A DNA stretch of 64,000 nucleotides from Archilochus colubris (GCA_023079485.1 CM041084.1:122996467-123060466), one strand, 5' to 3'; shown: positions 40,044-52,824, counted from the first letter of the stretch. Program-made: numbers and translations. The notes: generated by a model not told the origin, from the sequence alone.

Positions 40044-43000
40044 CTGGAAATCAAAGCAAGCAGAGTAACTACCTTTTATCTGGTGAAAATACCAAGTAGG
40101 TAAGAAAATAAGCACTGAAAATATAAAGTTTAAATGACACATTACTCTTTAAGCCCTGATATGAAGCTGCATTTAATATAGTGGGTATCTCATGTAAGCT
40201 ACATTAAAATTCTCTTTGGTGTATGCTTACTGTTTTTTCCACTTTTCCAGGTGCTCAGAGAAAGGAGTAAAAGCTGACTTGTAGCTTAAGAACATACAAT
40301 TGACTCTCTTCATCAATTAACTGGATTGGATTTCTGTTTAGTAGAGAGAACTTGGAAAGGGGATAGAAAAACCTCCTTTTCTTTTAATTTCAGATGTGTT
40401 TTTCTCCCAATTAGCTATTTAAAGGATGGAAGACTGTTATGCATGCCTGTGTATTTACCTGATACATCCAGCAGTACTCCACCTGCTTCAGTAACAACGA
40501 TTCCAGCCCCTGCCATATCCCAGCAGTGAATTCCCATTTCATAATAGGCATCAGCTCCACCCGTTGCCACAAGGCACATGTTCACAGCTGCTGTACCAAC
40601 AGCTCTAATCCTAAAGGAGACATAGTTGTTTTTTCAGTTGAGTAGAGTTTGTAAGAAAGTCAGTGTCTGTGTAGACTGCACAAAGAACACAGAAGCATCA
40701 CACATAAAAGGAACTGAGCTAGAGAAAATCCAGTGGAATGCTGCAGTGAAACAAAACATTGAGAACAAAGTTTTCCTTAAGAAGCTTGAGGAGCTCCACA
40801 AAACACAGATTTCCAGAAATTATATTTATGAATTCTATTAAACAATTTTGTCTTAGAGTGAGAACATATCTTAAAAAATAACTTAACCTAAAGCATATTA
40901 CAGGAAGTATCTACCCATGCAACCATAGAACAGATGTTCTATGATTTTTCAGTACAAAAAGTAGAGCATACAGTGCTCTCAGTGTTGAAAAAAGAAGTTA
41001 CTTCAGTTTCTCTGGTGATGTTCAGTAAGCATTGCTGACTGGGAAAAAACCTTGACAGTAGTAACCACAAAAAATAAATCTCACAAGGTAAATTTGGTCT
41101 GGTTAACTTTATCAAAATCCTCATGTTATGAATTCCAGATTCTTTCAAAACTGTTGATGCACTTAGCAAGTATGACTTTTACAAATAATTGCATTTGTTT
41201 CCATTATCAGTAAAATGGACATTAAATTGTAACTGAAAGCAGCAAGATTACTGCAAAAGATTATCTATTAAAAAAATTACAAAAAGAATACTTTTTATAA
41301 ATAACACAGCTGAACTGACATGTATTCCCTACTGTCAATTTAGTATATATTCTTTCATGACATTAGAAGACTTTCAAAGTAAAAAAAAATAAATCTACCT
41401 TTAAAATGTCAAAACAAGCATCCTGAGAATCTTAGCATAAAACTACAAACCCTTTTAGATGAGAAACATGAGTGGGGTTGAGGATCTGAAATCACTTTTA
41501 GACATAAAATGGTTTGCAGAAATGTAGGCTTTGGCTTATATGGAGAAGAATAAAGGGAATGTAACAAAATAAGAACATTCTATGGGCAATTTCAACTGCT
41601 TGGACAAGAAAAAAAAATAGTATGGTGTTGAAAGAGCACTGGAAGATCTACTTTTGTCTTCTGATATGTATTTTTTAAAACCCAACAATTTTCATTGCTA
41701 TGGGGAAAGGAAACTAGGAAATGTAATACACCTTCTGTCCATCCAGTTTTACTCTCTGTGCTTCTGAAAAAAAAACAACCCAAAAGGCACAAAATTGTAT
41801 TGAAAAAGCAAAACATACTGAGTTTCTCTGCAGAAGCTACTGGACAAAAATATTTAAATAATATTTCATATTTTAAGATGTCAAACATAATGCAACCACT
41901 TCTTCCTAAAAATGATCATGTCTACATATTTACAGTATTAACACTATCAGTAAATATAAAACCCAGGAAGTATCTTACCCATGAATAGGAATACTGAGAA
42001 GTCTTTCCATGTTAGACAGGATTATCTTTATAGTCTCTGGATCACGATTTGATCCCAATTCTGTTACTAAGAGGGATTTTGTAATGTCTGGAAAAGAAAC
42101 AAACCCTCACTTTTTTAACAGCACAGCTTATATATTAACAGCAATCAGCAGAGTTTACTTCATTGCTTTCTTACAAGGCTGAAAAAAATGAGATATTTTA
42201 ACGTAAGTATTACAAAGAATGTATAATGATCTGTTCTTAAATGGAAAATGGCAGGAAAAAATACAGTGAACAAAACTGGTTCAATTTTACATATATATTA
42301 AACAATGTTATTAGTAACACTTTTATTTCTGTAAAAATTAGAACAGAACTTAGATCTATAAAGGTCCCACTTGAAGTGTAGATTTTGTTTTACATAGGGT
42401 AGTGAGTATACAAGAGTGATACTAATTTAAACCACTACTTCACATCTGGAATAACTTGAATTGTTTGGTAGATTTGTTAGAGACTCTAATGAAAAATCAC
42501 AGATATAGTACAGACATACAAGGTCTGTAAGGTTAAAAGCAAACTTTAAAAAAACCCACAACATACAGACACATAGGCAATAAAAACTTCAGTTGCTGAG
42601 TCCTGATATTGCAGAGCACACAGGCATATTATATGCATGAAAGAAAACATAAAAGCTATTTCTTTGAAACTGAACAATAAATGGCAAAAAACCCCCATCT
42701 GTTCTTGCAAAAAGAAAACTAGGAACCAAGAAACAGGAATATATCCAGATCTAAAACTGCTCATGACTCATTTGCAAAATAAAAGTAATTATTAGAAAGA
42801 AGCTACTGAGTTCAGCTTACCTTCTTGGCCTGATACTTGCAGTTTCTGACCATTGCAAAATGCACCTTTTCCTTTTCTGGCAGTATACATCTTGTCTTCT
42901 ACACAACTATACACAATACCAAACTCTATCTGAAAGAAAAAGTAAAGACGCCTTGAGGCTTTTTCCCCCCTTTCTACCTGATTACTGAAAAAATACAGGT

Positions 43001-46000
43001 ATCAGTTATAATTAGCAACAAGGAATTAATTTGGTTTTGACTGATTAGATATTAAATAATAAAAAGTATACCTTTTTGTTTACAACAAAGCCAATTGAAA
43101 CTGCCACAAATGGAAACCTACAAAACAAAACATTTCACTAATTTATAGTGAGACACTATGCTTCTTTCATTACCATGCTTATTCATAATTCAAACAATGT
43201 GAAGTTAAATGTATATTTGAAAAAGAAAATTGGACTATACAGAAAATATTAATTTTCTGGAACTTGTCTGATTTCCTATGAAAATAGACCATAACACTCA
43301 ATTACTATCTAAGAATACAATTTTTCCACCCACTGACACTAAGCCTGGTACATCTTAGGACTGTCATCCCTGTTACAGCTGTTATTAGATAGGGACTGAC
43401 AGTTTATAGCCCAAGAATACAAGCAAGCCTCTATGCTACTAACCCTTCTCAGAAGGAACAAGCTGGGCAAAATGGTCTCATGAAAAGCATCAAATTCTCT
43501 TCTCCCTCACTTCCACCTTATGTGTCACATACAGTAGGAACAGGAAGTCAGTGTTACACTGAAAATGCCCTCTACACTCTGGTGCAAAATGTCACTGGAA
43601 AAATCACTAATGATATTTTCCTTTCTTTCACAGTAGCAGCTCCTAGATGTCAGTTCATTTGAAATTTCTTAGAAATCAGCACTTGGAGCTGTTACTGTTT
43701 CTTGCCAAAGCTTCTCTGAGGGTGCTAATTCCAAGTCCTGTTGCTTCACTATTTAAATCTGCCCATCCATCTTTGGCACTCATGCCAAAGGCTGCTGGCT
43801 CCTATTACACAGTACAGGTTACAGAGTGAGACTACTGTAATACCTACAGAAATACTAAAATGATTACAAAAACTGCCCAATAGCTCTTAATAAATGCTGT
43901 AACCATTGACAAGTTCATAGTATTGCTTTAAAAGACATTTGTAAATGAAAAAAAAAACACCTTACTTCCATGGAACTGAGCAAATAAGGTAATCCACTGA
44001 AACTGCTAACATAAAAAAAAATAAAAGATGGACCTGTGTACAAAGTTGGTAGTTCCATCAATAGGGTCAATAATCCATGTGGGGTTATCAGTTAAAATGC
44101 TGCCCTGTCCAGCTGCAACAGATTCTTCTCCAATGAAGCTAGAGTAGTAAACACATTTAAAAGATAAAAAAGAATTGCTTAAAATGTCTGAATTACAACA
44201 CTGTTCTTGAAGTAAAAATCCTTAAAATAAGACACAGGTTTTTGTGACAGTAGTCAAATGTAAAAAGCTGAGAAATACACAAGTTATCTACAAAGCACTA
44301 ACCCATCTGACCATCAACATTTATGATGGCAGAGGTAAGCACAGTTTGTGGGGAAATTTATGTTTTAACATCCATTACTGGAATTAAGCATTCAGAACAT
44401 GAAGATTTTCATATTTTTTTTCCTTTAGAAGCATCATCAAATTTTGGTCTGAATACCTGTAGCTGAGTTCCAACTTCCAGTTCATTTTTCTATAAACCAC
44501 TTCTTTTTAGTTTATGTTGCAACCAAAGACAGCTTTGTGGTCATATGCATTTGATCAGACCACTGCAGTAACTGTTATACTTGTAGTGTGATTTCAACAC
44601 TAATATGTCAGAAAGTTGTTGCTCTCAAAACTGTTTAGTTTTACAGGCATAACAAAAATAGTAACATGGTCAGGGGATGAAGCCCAAACCAGAGCTGCTT
44701 CTGAAGAAGACAGCAGAGTGCACGCTCAACCATAACACTAAACTTAGGGAATACAAAAGGCACAGTGCCACAGGAATCCAAATTTCACATGTTTTGCTGC
44801 TCATGAAAATATTTGTTCTGAACAACAAAATTACCTGATTAAGTGTAAGTGGGTGGAACTCTGTCTTTTGCACGGTTTTGAGTTGATAAAGATTACTCAA
44901 CCCATGAAAAGCATTCCTCAAGCACATGCTTTCCTCCACAAACATGCAGAATGAGAAAAACTGCTGAAAATAAGCTCCCTTTAATATTGACCAGGAGTTT
45001 TATGATTAACTATGGAAATGACAATGACTGCTAAGAAAGAAACAGCATGTTTCCAAAAAACAGCAGATCTTCACAAACAGAAGAGAGACAGAGAAAGGTT
45101 ATTTAGGTAAATGGTTAGGTTATTTCAGGTAAACTTATTAGAAAGAGAAATTCAACACCAGTATGTCTAACATTGTATCAATTATCTAATATGAAATGAA
45201 GCTAAAAATATTCTAAAACATTTATCAGTGTCATGGAAAAGTGTTATTTCAAGGTCATTCCAAAAACCTGTACACTTAAACTAACATGGTTAGGTTACTG
45301 ACATTTTGCATCCCCTCAGATGTTTCTTGTGCATGTTTATTAAGTCTTACATATACAACTACAATAAGAAAACGTCCAAGAAAATGTAAGGAAAAATTAG
45401 CTAACCTACTTTTAGTTAACTGTATTAAATTTCAGTCATTTTGTCAAAATGGGAAAGCCCCTTGTGAGTAAAAGTAGGCAAAATACAGATAATTCACTCT
45501 TCCAGAGATAACAACCTTATCTGGGGAAGGAGGGCAGGGGAAGATTTTTTTTTAAAAATATCAGTTTTTTAAATGATTGAGTTTCAGTTATGCAGAAAGA
45601 ATTCTTTTAAGGATGTCTGATATGAAAGATTTGCCAGAGGCACACTCAGTTCCACGCGACTCTTCCAGCACAGCCAGTAAAGGGATCCTACAAGAAATTT
45701 GCGTTCTGGGGCTTCCAAATATCTTGGGCAACCTTTGATTCTCCCAACACAAATAACAAAGAAGCTACTTACAGGTGACTCAAATTGAAGTTAATTTCAG
45801 CATAAGTCTTGAACAAGGCTAAATTTATGTCAGTAGACCCTGGGGACACCTTGATTCATTACTACAGCCCTGGGTAAAATTTCAACTCACTAGTACTCTA
45901 AAATACTCAATATACTGAGGATAAGGTAGAGTTCTATAACTTTCCAGCATGTCAATTTGAACGAAATTTTACCAAGCAAAACCATAAACCTTCCATTTTT

Positions 46001-47371
46001 TTCTTCCAGTCACCTCATCTATCAAAAGTGTACTGATATAAAGCCTTACCTGTGAGAAGGATATTTTTCTTTTATCAAAGAAATAATGAAGTTTTCTACT
46101 TTTTGATCAGTTTCTGTTACTAGATCTACTGGTGAGCTTTTAGTCATAACAGATATTTCTTCTTTGAGTGCTCCACGGATTATCTGTTAACACAAGAAGA
46201 AAATCTTTAGTCATTAACAGCATGGAAAATACTAGTTTTACCCAAAAGTTGAGCATCTTTTTACTATAATTTTCTATACTGCACATCCATAACACAAACA
46301 CAAGCAGTGACAAAACCTAGATTTAACTGCAGGATCTGAGGCTTACCCTTGCATCTACCTCCAGACCCCTATTCAGCACAAACTTTTATGTGGCCACTGA
46401 TACATGAAACTGAGCTCTGTTTCATTAGGGTAAGTTTTAGGTTTATAAATGTAAATACCAGAGTTGAATGAAGAACTGAAGACTGAACTTAAGTCAGCTA
46501 TTTTTAGCCAGAGAATGCATTTATGACCTTAAAACCATCAGAATCAGCTTAAACAAGAACCCATGCCTCCCAGCTGACAAAATTAGTTTACTATAACTTA
46601 GAAAGATTTTCTGAGGGAAGACTTTAATGAGGTTGTTGCAGAGACAATGTTCTGCAGATTCTGCAGCTCCAAGGAACAGAATTACTACATGTGCCATCTC
46701 GTCTAGCTACAGCATTCAAATGTGCCAAGAAGAACCACCAAGAACTGAACATTTGGTAATCATGCATGCTGAGGCTCTGCCAAGATATGCTCTTTCCTGT
46801 TTTAAGCCACCTCAGATCACAAATGGGTGAAGTTCTGCCACTGCAAGGGATGCTTATTTATAGAAGTAAAGCAGCATTCATAAAGAGAACATGATATGGT
46901 ATCTTGTGCCAACAAGAAGCCACCGTATAAAGTTGATTGAGGTGTTTGAAAGAAAGGCTGCTTATAGCAGCCTTCAGGTAAAATAATAAGATAGACAGGT
47001 CCAGTTTAAGGGAAAAAAAAACAACTGAGAATTTTCTTTTTTTTTTAAAACAAAATTTAAGGACCAAAAGATATTCTTTAGTCTTTAATCAGACTCCGGT
47101 CCAAAGAAGAGCAAAGTTCTTTTGTTAAACTGACCAAGCTGTAAACATGAAAGATACTACAATCTTGAACTTGAACACCACTGAATAATTCTGCTAATTT
47201 ATGTTTTTGACAAAATACTCCTCAGAAGACTATCCAACATTAGCATATACGTAGTTTTGAATGAGCTGTAGACTAAGTAATATTATTTAATAAATAGTTT
47301 ACACTTACCTCACCAGCTTTCCTTGCTAAAGTAACTGCATAATCCATACATTCTTGCCAAGGATCTGCCAT
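39925..47371 (-). CDS. IMPA1: Inositol monophosphatase 1, eight coding exons
   Basis: IMPA1 is the Mg2+-dependent cytosolic phosphatase that hydrolyses inositol monophosphates to myo-inositol, supplying phosphoinositide signalling; the family is inhibited by lithium. Coding exons on the minus strand are 47309-47371, 46050-46183, 44034-44138, 43072-43117, 42821-42929, 41979-42087, 40459-40610 and 39925-40043. They total 837 nt, giving 278 residues plus TGA, close to the 277 of the human protein. All junctions keep phase. The start matches the family N-terminus [17 protein letters not shown]. Metal-site motif [13 protein letters not shown], spans residues 87-98 (D90, D93, T95) with E70 in GEES; motif [10 protein letters not shown], carries D220. 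All key residues are intact. The C-terminus reads LQRDDATN. Oddity: the donor of exon 44034-44138 is AG|GTCCAT, far from consensus. The gene is tail-to-head with ZFAND1 about 5.4 kb upstream (start codon to ZFAND1 stop). Identification is secure. Confidence 0.97.
40459..40610 (-). other. IMPA1: IMPA1 coding exon with motif B
   Basis: This 152-nt exon has a CCTTTAG acceptor and a GTAAAT donor. It encodes [20 protein letters not shown] and the metal-binding HCWDMAGAG around D220. Confidence 0.97.
41979..42087 (-). other. IMPA1: IMPA1 coding exon, [13 protein letters not shown]
   Basis: This 109-nt exon has a TTTTCCAG acceptor and a GTAAGA donor. It encodes [19 protein letters not shown] and on to SIPIHG. 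Confidence 0.96.
42821..42929 (-). other. IMPA1: IMPA1 coding exon, IEFGIVYSC
   Basis: This 109-nt exon has a CTTTCAG acceptor and a GTAAGC donor. It encodes [20 protein letters not shown] and on to KLQVSGQE, the core strand region of the phosphatase fold. Confidence 0.96.
43072..43117 (-). other. IMPA1: IMPA1 short coding exon (46 nt)
   Basis: It encodes the [15 protein letters not shown] segment (residues 102-116). The acceptor is TTTTGTAG and the donor GTATAC. Phase joins both neighbours exactly. Confidence 0.94.
44034..44138 (-). other. IMPA1: IMPA1 coding exon with motif A
   Basis: This 105-nt exon encodes [10 protein letters not shown] through IDGTTNFVH, so it carries the metal ligands E70, D90 and D93. 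The acceptor is ACTCTAG. The donor is ACACAG|GTCCAT, which departs from consensus at +3 to +5 but is forced by phase and by the next exon starting with the rest of Arg101. Confidence 0.93.
46050..46183 (-). other. IMPA1: IMPA1 coding exon, residues 22-65
   Basis: It is bounded by a TTAACAG acceptor and a GTAAGG donor and is 134 nt long. It contains the conserved stretch [15 protein letters not shown] and ends in KEKYPSHS, split at the serine codon. Confidence 0.96.
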
Positions 47372-47390
47372 CTTTTCTTAGATATACAGC
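47309..47390 (-). other. IMPA1: IMPA1 exon 2 (first coding exon)
   Basis: The acceptor is TTGGTAG ahead of 47390, followed by 19 nt of 5' UTR and the ATG at 47371-47369. It encodes residues 1-21 (ending ARKAGE) and finishes in phase 0 at a GTAAGT donor. Confidence 0.95.
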
Positions 47391-48988
47391 CTACCAAAAG
47401 GATCGATTAACAGAAAAATTATTATAGCTATTATTTTAGATATTCTAATTATGTATTACCTCTGCATTGTATTCTCCTTGCTAGGAAACTGAAGCCTGTC
47501 CCATCCCTTACCCTGAAAAAATAACTTTAAAAGTACTAAAAGTTCAGTCTAATATACCAGATTTTTTTCCCCCCTCACATTTTGTGACTATCATAAAAGC
47601 ATAACACAAACACATTCACAAGCACAGAGCCTCAGACTTGAAAGATACATGCATATACAAAATTCTACATTAGGAAACTTGACCTCAATGTACGTAAAGG
47701 CTCTGAAAAACAAATAGTGTGGTTACGCACAAACATACTCTCAAATACAGCTCAGGGCCTTTTTTCTTAAAATACTACATTTTTCACTGTAATTTATTGG
47801 AGCAGATTGCTGACATACAGCACAGTCTATTTTTAAGTATGGTTTAAATGACTTCGAATATCTTAAATTAGAAGATTGGAATTTCAAACAAATCCGTCCT
47901 TCTTGTGTTTAAGACCTCTGTGCTTAGTTCTAGGGGTTTATTCCAGACACATATATGAAATGGTTTTAATTCTACATGAGAAATTTACAAAATCCCACAC
48001 TCATTTAAGAGTGCCTTCTATTTTGGCAAGTATTATGAAGCAATACAGGCTACCTTGTATTCTATATGCACTTCTACTTGCATGAGCAGGGGAATTGCAA
48101 ACCAGCATATCATCCATTATTTCTCCTACACCCCCAACAGACCACACATTCATTCAATGATTCAAGAGTATTCTGGATTTTGACAGTCTGTTTCATTTCA
48201 CAGAACCTAGCTTTTAGAGAAGCCTTCTGGGCACTTAAGTACTTAGTCTTTAAGTGATCACCTGGGTAACGGTTTCATAACACTTGCAGAGTCACGAAGA
48301 CGAGATAAATGATCATTTTAAAAAAAATTAGAACTGAAACAATATTAAAAAACTGTGCCATTAACATGACCCACAAGTTCCCAGTCCAATCACCCTGATC
48401 TGGTCTTTCTCTTGGTCTGAAACAGGTGCAGATGGCAAGAAAAGCTACAGAAAATGCAAACGGTATGATGCCTCCATTATGTTGATAATGTTCTCTACTT
48501 GATCATAGCATTTCAACACAGAAATAACTTACCAGTAAGCAAAACAGGGTACAATAGCACTAAAGTTACTACTCTGATATTCATAAACGATTGGTTAGTG
48601 TTAGCGGGGCCTAAATCACACGGATATCCAGCACAGCAGAGGAAGAAAATACACTTACGTTAAAAACGTCACTAAAACACTAACTCCAGAACACGTCTTC
48701 TCGTTAAGTCCGAACGCCTATACTGACTGGAAGAAGCGTATTTTTTTCCAAGCTTAGTTTTGTACTCTCGGCATGCCCTGTGACGAGCTTGCCTCGCTAA
48801 CAGAGCACAGAGTTCTGGACCCCGGGCTGGAAGGACCGAAGGGCGGCCCGGCACTGCCCGGCCAGGGGGAGAGCAGCTCCCGCAACGCGAGCGGCTGGGA
48901 GGCTGCCCCGGCCCCAGCCCTCGGGGCAGAAGCGCATCCCCCTCAGGGCACCCCGAAATGGCGGCCGGGGAAGGAAGACAAGACTCAC

Positions 48989-49090
48989 CGGCTGCCGCGA
49001 TGCCCCGCTGTCACCTCCACCCTTCCCCGGTGCCCGCTGAGGACAGCAGCCGCGCCAGTGCGCAGGCGAAGCGCTGAACCCGCCTCCTCC
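48989..49090 (-). other. IMPA1: IMPA1 non-coding first exon (5' boundary approximate)
   Basis: The only strong donor in the CpG island upstream of the coding exons is GCCG|GTGAGT, ending an exon at 48989. It would splice across about 1.6 kb to the acceptor at 47391-47392. The 5' boundary is a guess, placed just upstream of an NRF1-like site. Confidence 0.55.
49059..49068. promoter_or_regulatory. NRF1-like site in IMPA1 promoter
   Basis: TGCGCAGGCG is one mismatch from the palindromic NRF1 core GCGCATGCGC. It lies about 70 bp upstream of the exon 1 donor, in the expected core promoter zone. Confidence 0.4.
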
Positions 49091-49150
49091 TGCGCGCTGC
49101 CTCATGGAGGCGGAGCGGGGCGGGGCCGCAGCCGGCGGGTGGTTGGGTTG

Positions 49151-51734
49151 CTGCGCCATTAACTTTGGAGTTCGGATGTTGAAATTCGTCTTTAATACCT
49201 GATTGCTTGTAATTAATTGGACGTGGAAAAGCGAAGATGCCGAAAATGTTCTCCCGCGGAGCACGCGATTGGCGTTTACTTGGGCTTGGGGCGGCCGAAG
49301 GCGCCACTGCTGAACACGGGAGTGCGTTGTTCAAACGTGAGGAAAAAAGAGTGAAGGGCCGTATAAAAAGGACAAGAACGTACATGTAACCGTCCCTTCA
49401 GATTAAAACGGCATTTAATCAATTCAGTTTACGGTGTATTTGGGTTCTTTTTCCCCAGAACCATCAGCACAGCGTCCTTTTCCCCTCACTAGCTCCTACT
49501 GCTGACAGTTCTGCCAAGGAGGATAATCCCAAATCGGAGACAACTGATACCTTTATGCTGTAAACACGTTTTCCAGAAAAAAGCAAAAAAACCATGGCTT
49601 TCAGACAAAGATTTTTGAGAAAAATTCGCAGTTGCAACGATGCATTTGCGAGATCACTATAATCAAAGTCATACAGAAGGAAAAAACTTTCTTCTGTATT
49701 TCCATTTTCTATGGCCTTTTGTCCCTTTTCGTCAAGTAAAGATAAAACACTTAGGTGTTGTGTTCACAAATTGGAACTGATGTTATTTACTCTCAGATGT
49801 AAAATGGTGATGTACTGTAAACAAGACAAGGGGTGTAATTTCCACTAGGACTTCAAATGATCATCAGTGATCTGCACCAAAGGAAGCAGCCTTATCCCTC
49901 TTCCTCACTGCCAGTCCAACCCACGCCTAGGCACTTGCTCAAGGCCAAACAGAAGTAGTTTTGTCCTTCCCACACCAGTGAAGATACAAATTCCATTCCC
50001 AGCAGTTTTGCTGGGTGGCACAAACCACTGCACCTTCTCACATGACTTCCTTCCCATTTGGTAAACAAGTATAGTAATTTAAGACTATTTTTTTAGGTAC
50101 TGGCATTCATTAAAGAATTGCAGCAGTGATAAGGTGTGTTTTTATTAATTATTTTCCAAGTTCTCCATTACAAGGTTATACTAAAAACATACAGCCATTT
50201 GAAAGAGGCACTTTGGCTCTGATTCAGTTTTTGCTGAAGCAAGCTGCCAGACAAGCCTCAGTACAAGTTAACACTGGACTGCACTGGTATGGCTTCTTTG
50301 ACATTGTTAAGAGTATACTTAACATAGCAAGTACTTTATAGCCTGTTTAAGGGGATCAGAAATTCTGCATTGTTCCTAAAATCTGCAGAAGTAAAACAAA
50401 AAAGAAATGCCTGATATTATCTCTTCATAAGTATTATAATTAGTAAAAGGCAAACTGTAATTTCCACTCCAGCTGAAAGGAATTTGTATTTCATGGAAGA
50501 GGCTACTACAAGGAGAACTGAGCTGCAGGGAGGTATATTTTTATGTGAAACCTCATCAGCAAGATGAACAGAAGTGATCTATTGATAAAAAAAGGCTTCT
50601 AACTAGGCTGATCACATGCCAGGACACACAAAGGAAACTGATGGAAAGTATGAGATCAGAGCCTGCTTTCTTAATGTGATGAATTATTATTTCTTCTTTC
50701 TACATTGCCCAGCTGATGTTAAAGGTCACATATCCAAGCAAAATTCAGCTCTGAATGTTAATGCAACCCTTTCTAAACTGTGTTGAACACTGCAAGTATA
50801 TGCCAGCCAATTTTGTAGCAGCATTTGAACTGGAATGAGGCCATAAACTGCTATCAAGAGCAGTCTCAGCAGTAAAATGATTGCAAAACCTTGACCTTGT
50901 GCATTCTCTAAAATTATTATACAGATGTAACTACCAAACAGCTAGATATTCACTATTTTAATAGTTTGGCTACACGTACCATTTATTATAAAATTATTAA
51001 GTATTTATTTTGACAAATTCCTCTTTGCAGATAAGTAACACTGCATGACTTTTCTTTGCCTCTATTAGAAGTGAGTTTAACATTTTTTAAAAATTAACTT
51101 TGAAGTGAAACAGTTCTGACCCTTCTAAACACAAGTCTGTAAAATTATCGATGGTTTCAAATGTCAAATTTATCCTCCAAAGGGGGGAGTGTTTTTCTTC
51201 AGACCCAGTTGCTTAAATTTCCCTATGAACGTGCTAAGATAATAAGCTTTAAAAAACAAAAAAATGTTATATGCCAAGTAAAGATATGCTGGAGTCTAAA
51301 TAGCTAAAAATGTGAGCAATTCTAGCCTAAACAAGATACTGAAGCTCTGGGAAAATTTCTGCTTTTGTTCCTAGAGCTGATGATTAGAACAGAGTTTTCA
51401 CCTCTCTTGAATTATTATCTGTCAGACTAGCTTAATTTGGTTTTGTTTCTCAGCTTATGAAAACTAAGTGGAATGAGCTTCTATACACAATCCCATGCAC
51501 TTTCCTGGAGTAAGATGAAAGTGAATGTGAAAACCTTTTGGAGCCTTATCAACTGTGACTTGCCATATTTGTACTGTCATTTACAGGCTGCTAGCCTTTA
51601 GCAATAACTGGCGAGTGATGAAAGCAACCTTCCTGGTAAAACCTTTGAGATTGCCCCAAAAATTTACTTCCTGCATCCCAAGTCTATCTTCTCTCTATCC
51701 ACAATAAATGTTATTTTAATTATTTTGCCTGCAA
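49151..51734. other. Interval between IMPA1 promoter and LTR
   Basis: The first 150 bp carry inverted CCAAT boxes of the IMPA1 promoter. The rest is unique AT-rich sequence with no frame longer than about 70 codons, so no intact SLC10A5. Confidence 0.6.
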
Positions 51735-52365
51735 CTGATAGTGCAGAAAAATCAGGCGCAGAAGACTCCAGCATGGGTCTTTTCCATGGGCTGCAGTCCT
51801 TTGGGAACAGACTGCTCTAGTGTGGCTCCTCCACAGCATGAGTCCTGCCAGCAAACCTGCTCCAGCAAGGGCTCCTCTCTTCATGGGTCACAGGTCCTGC
51901 CAGGGACCTGCTCCAATGCAGGCTTCCCATGAGGTCACAGCCTCCTTCAGGCATCCACCTCCATGGGCTGCAGGTGGATACCTGCTCCACTGTGGATCTC
52001 CATGGGTTACAGGGGGATAGCATACTTCACCATGGTCTCCTCCATGGGCTGAAGGGGAATCTCTGCTTTGGTGCCTGAAGCACCTCCTCCTCCCTCCTTC
52101 TTCACTGACCTGGGTGTCTGTAGTGTTGTTTCTCTCACATACTGTCACTGCTCTCTCCAGCTGCTGTTCCACAGCAGTTCTTCCCTTTCTTAAATACGTT
52201 ATGCCAGAGGTGATCACTATCCCTCTAACTGCTGGGCTCAGCCATGGCCAGTGATGGGCCTCCCCTGGAGCTGGCTTTCTTTGGCTCTGCTGGACGTGGG
52301 GAAGCTTCTCACAGAAGCCTGTAGCCCCCCACCACCACTACCAAAACTTTGCGACACAAACCCAG
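51735..52365 (+). mobile_element. Avian LTR, 3' portion
   Basis: It contains the diagnostic internal series of imperfect CCATGGGCTGCAG-like units (about 51785-52055). The stretches GGAATCTCTGCT, GAAGCACCTCCTCC, TTAAATACGTTATG and ACACAAACCCAGTA follow in family order. The TGTNNCGGTTTAAC 5' end is missing, so it is a 5'-truncated LTR. No internal retroviral genes adjoin it. Confidence 0.75.
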
Positions 52366-52589
52366 TATGCTGTCAGGTGCATATAAAAAGTACAGCTGAC
52401 AGTGACACACTTACTGAGATATTTTGGGGCTTTATGCAAGTCCAACTGATATAATAATCCTATAGATATTCCTGAGTTGTTATAAAGGTGTACTCCTTGG
52501 TAAAACCCAAAACTACACAGCTACTTGAAAACAAGGCCACGTTACTGTTCTGCCAATGGAGAGTATCTTTTGAAAAAAATGTAAGACCC

Positions 52590-52824
52590 TTTTACCTTGT
52601 GATTTATTTTTTTTTATTGCTGCTGTGCCTAAAATGAGTATGTCATGCATGGCTATCTGTTTGGTTTCAAACCAGTACAAATGAACCAGAATCTGTCATT
52701 ACAGCCAGTGGAGAGTGGATCCCTTTCAGCAAGTACTTACTGGAGGAAAAACTGGACATTTTTCCTTGGTTAGTGAACATGGTAACTAAATGTGCCAAAT
52801 CCAAATCTGTGAATAATTTACCTG
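52590..52824 (-). other. ZFAND1: ZFAND1 3' UTR (extent inferred)
   Basis: Two overlapping-range AATAAA hexamers on the minus strand, 52613-52618 and 52603-52608, follow the stop by about 210 nt. The cleavage site is inferred to lie just beyond. An avian LTR ends about 230 bp farther on. Confidence 0.45.
52603..52618 (-). terminator. Tandem poly(A) signals of ZFAND1
   Basis: AATAAA occurs twice within 16 bp on the minus strand, at a plausible distance behind the ZFAND1 stop. Confidence 0.45.

Larger units (their letters stand above)
48770..49150. promoter_or_regulatory. IMPA1: CpG island / IMPA1 promoter
   Basis: This is a sharp rise in G+C and CpG in otherwise AT-rich DNA. It contains an NRF1-like TGCGCAGGCG at 49059-49068 and Sp1-type GGGGCGGGGC near 49117. 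Inverted CCAAT boxes (ATTGG) lie upstream at about 49215 and 49269. No TATA box is placed to serve IMPA1. The layout suits a housekeeping promoter firing leftward. Confidence 0.7.

Noticed and set aside
48646..48664. AAC|GTAAGT on the minus strand as an alternative IMPA1 first-exon donor
   Set aside because: The donor is strong, but it lies outside the CpG island in AT-rich intron and nothing supports an exon before it.
48773..49264. 129- and 155-codon frames across the IMPA1 promoter
   Set aside because: Same cause: a CpG island with overlapping opposite frames and no domain.
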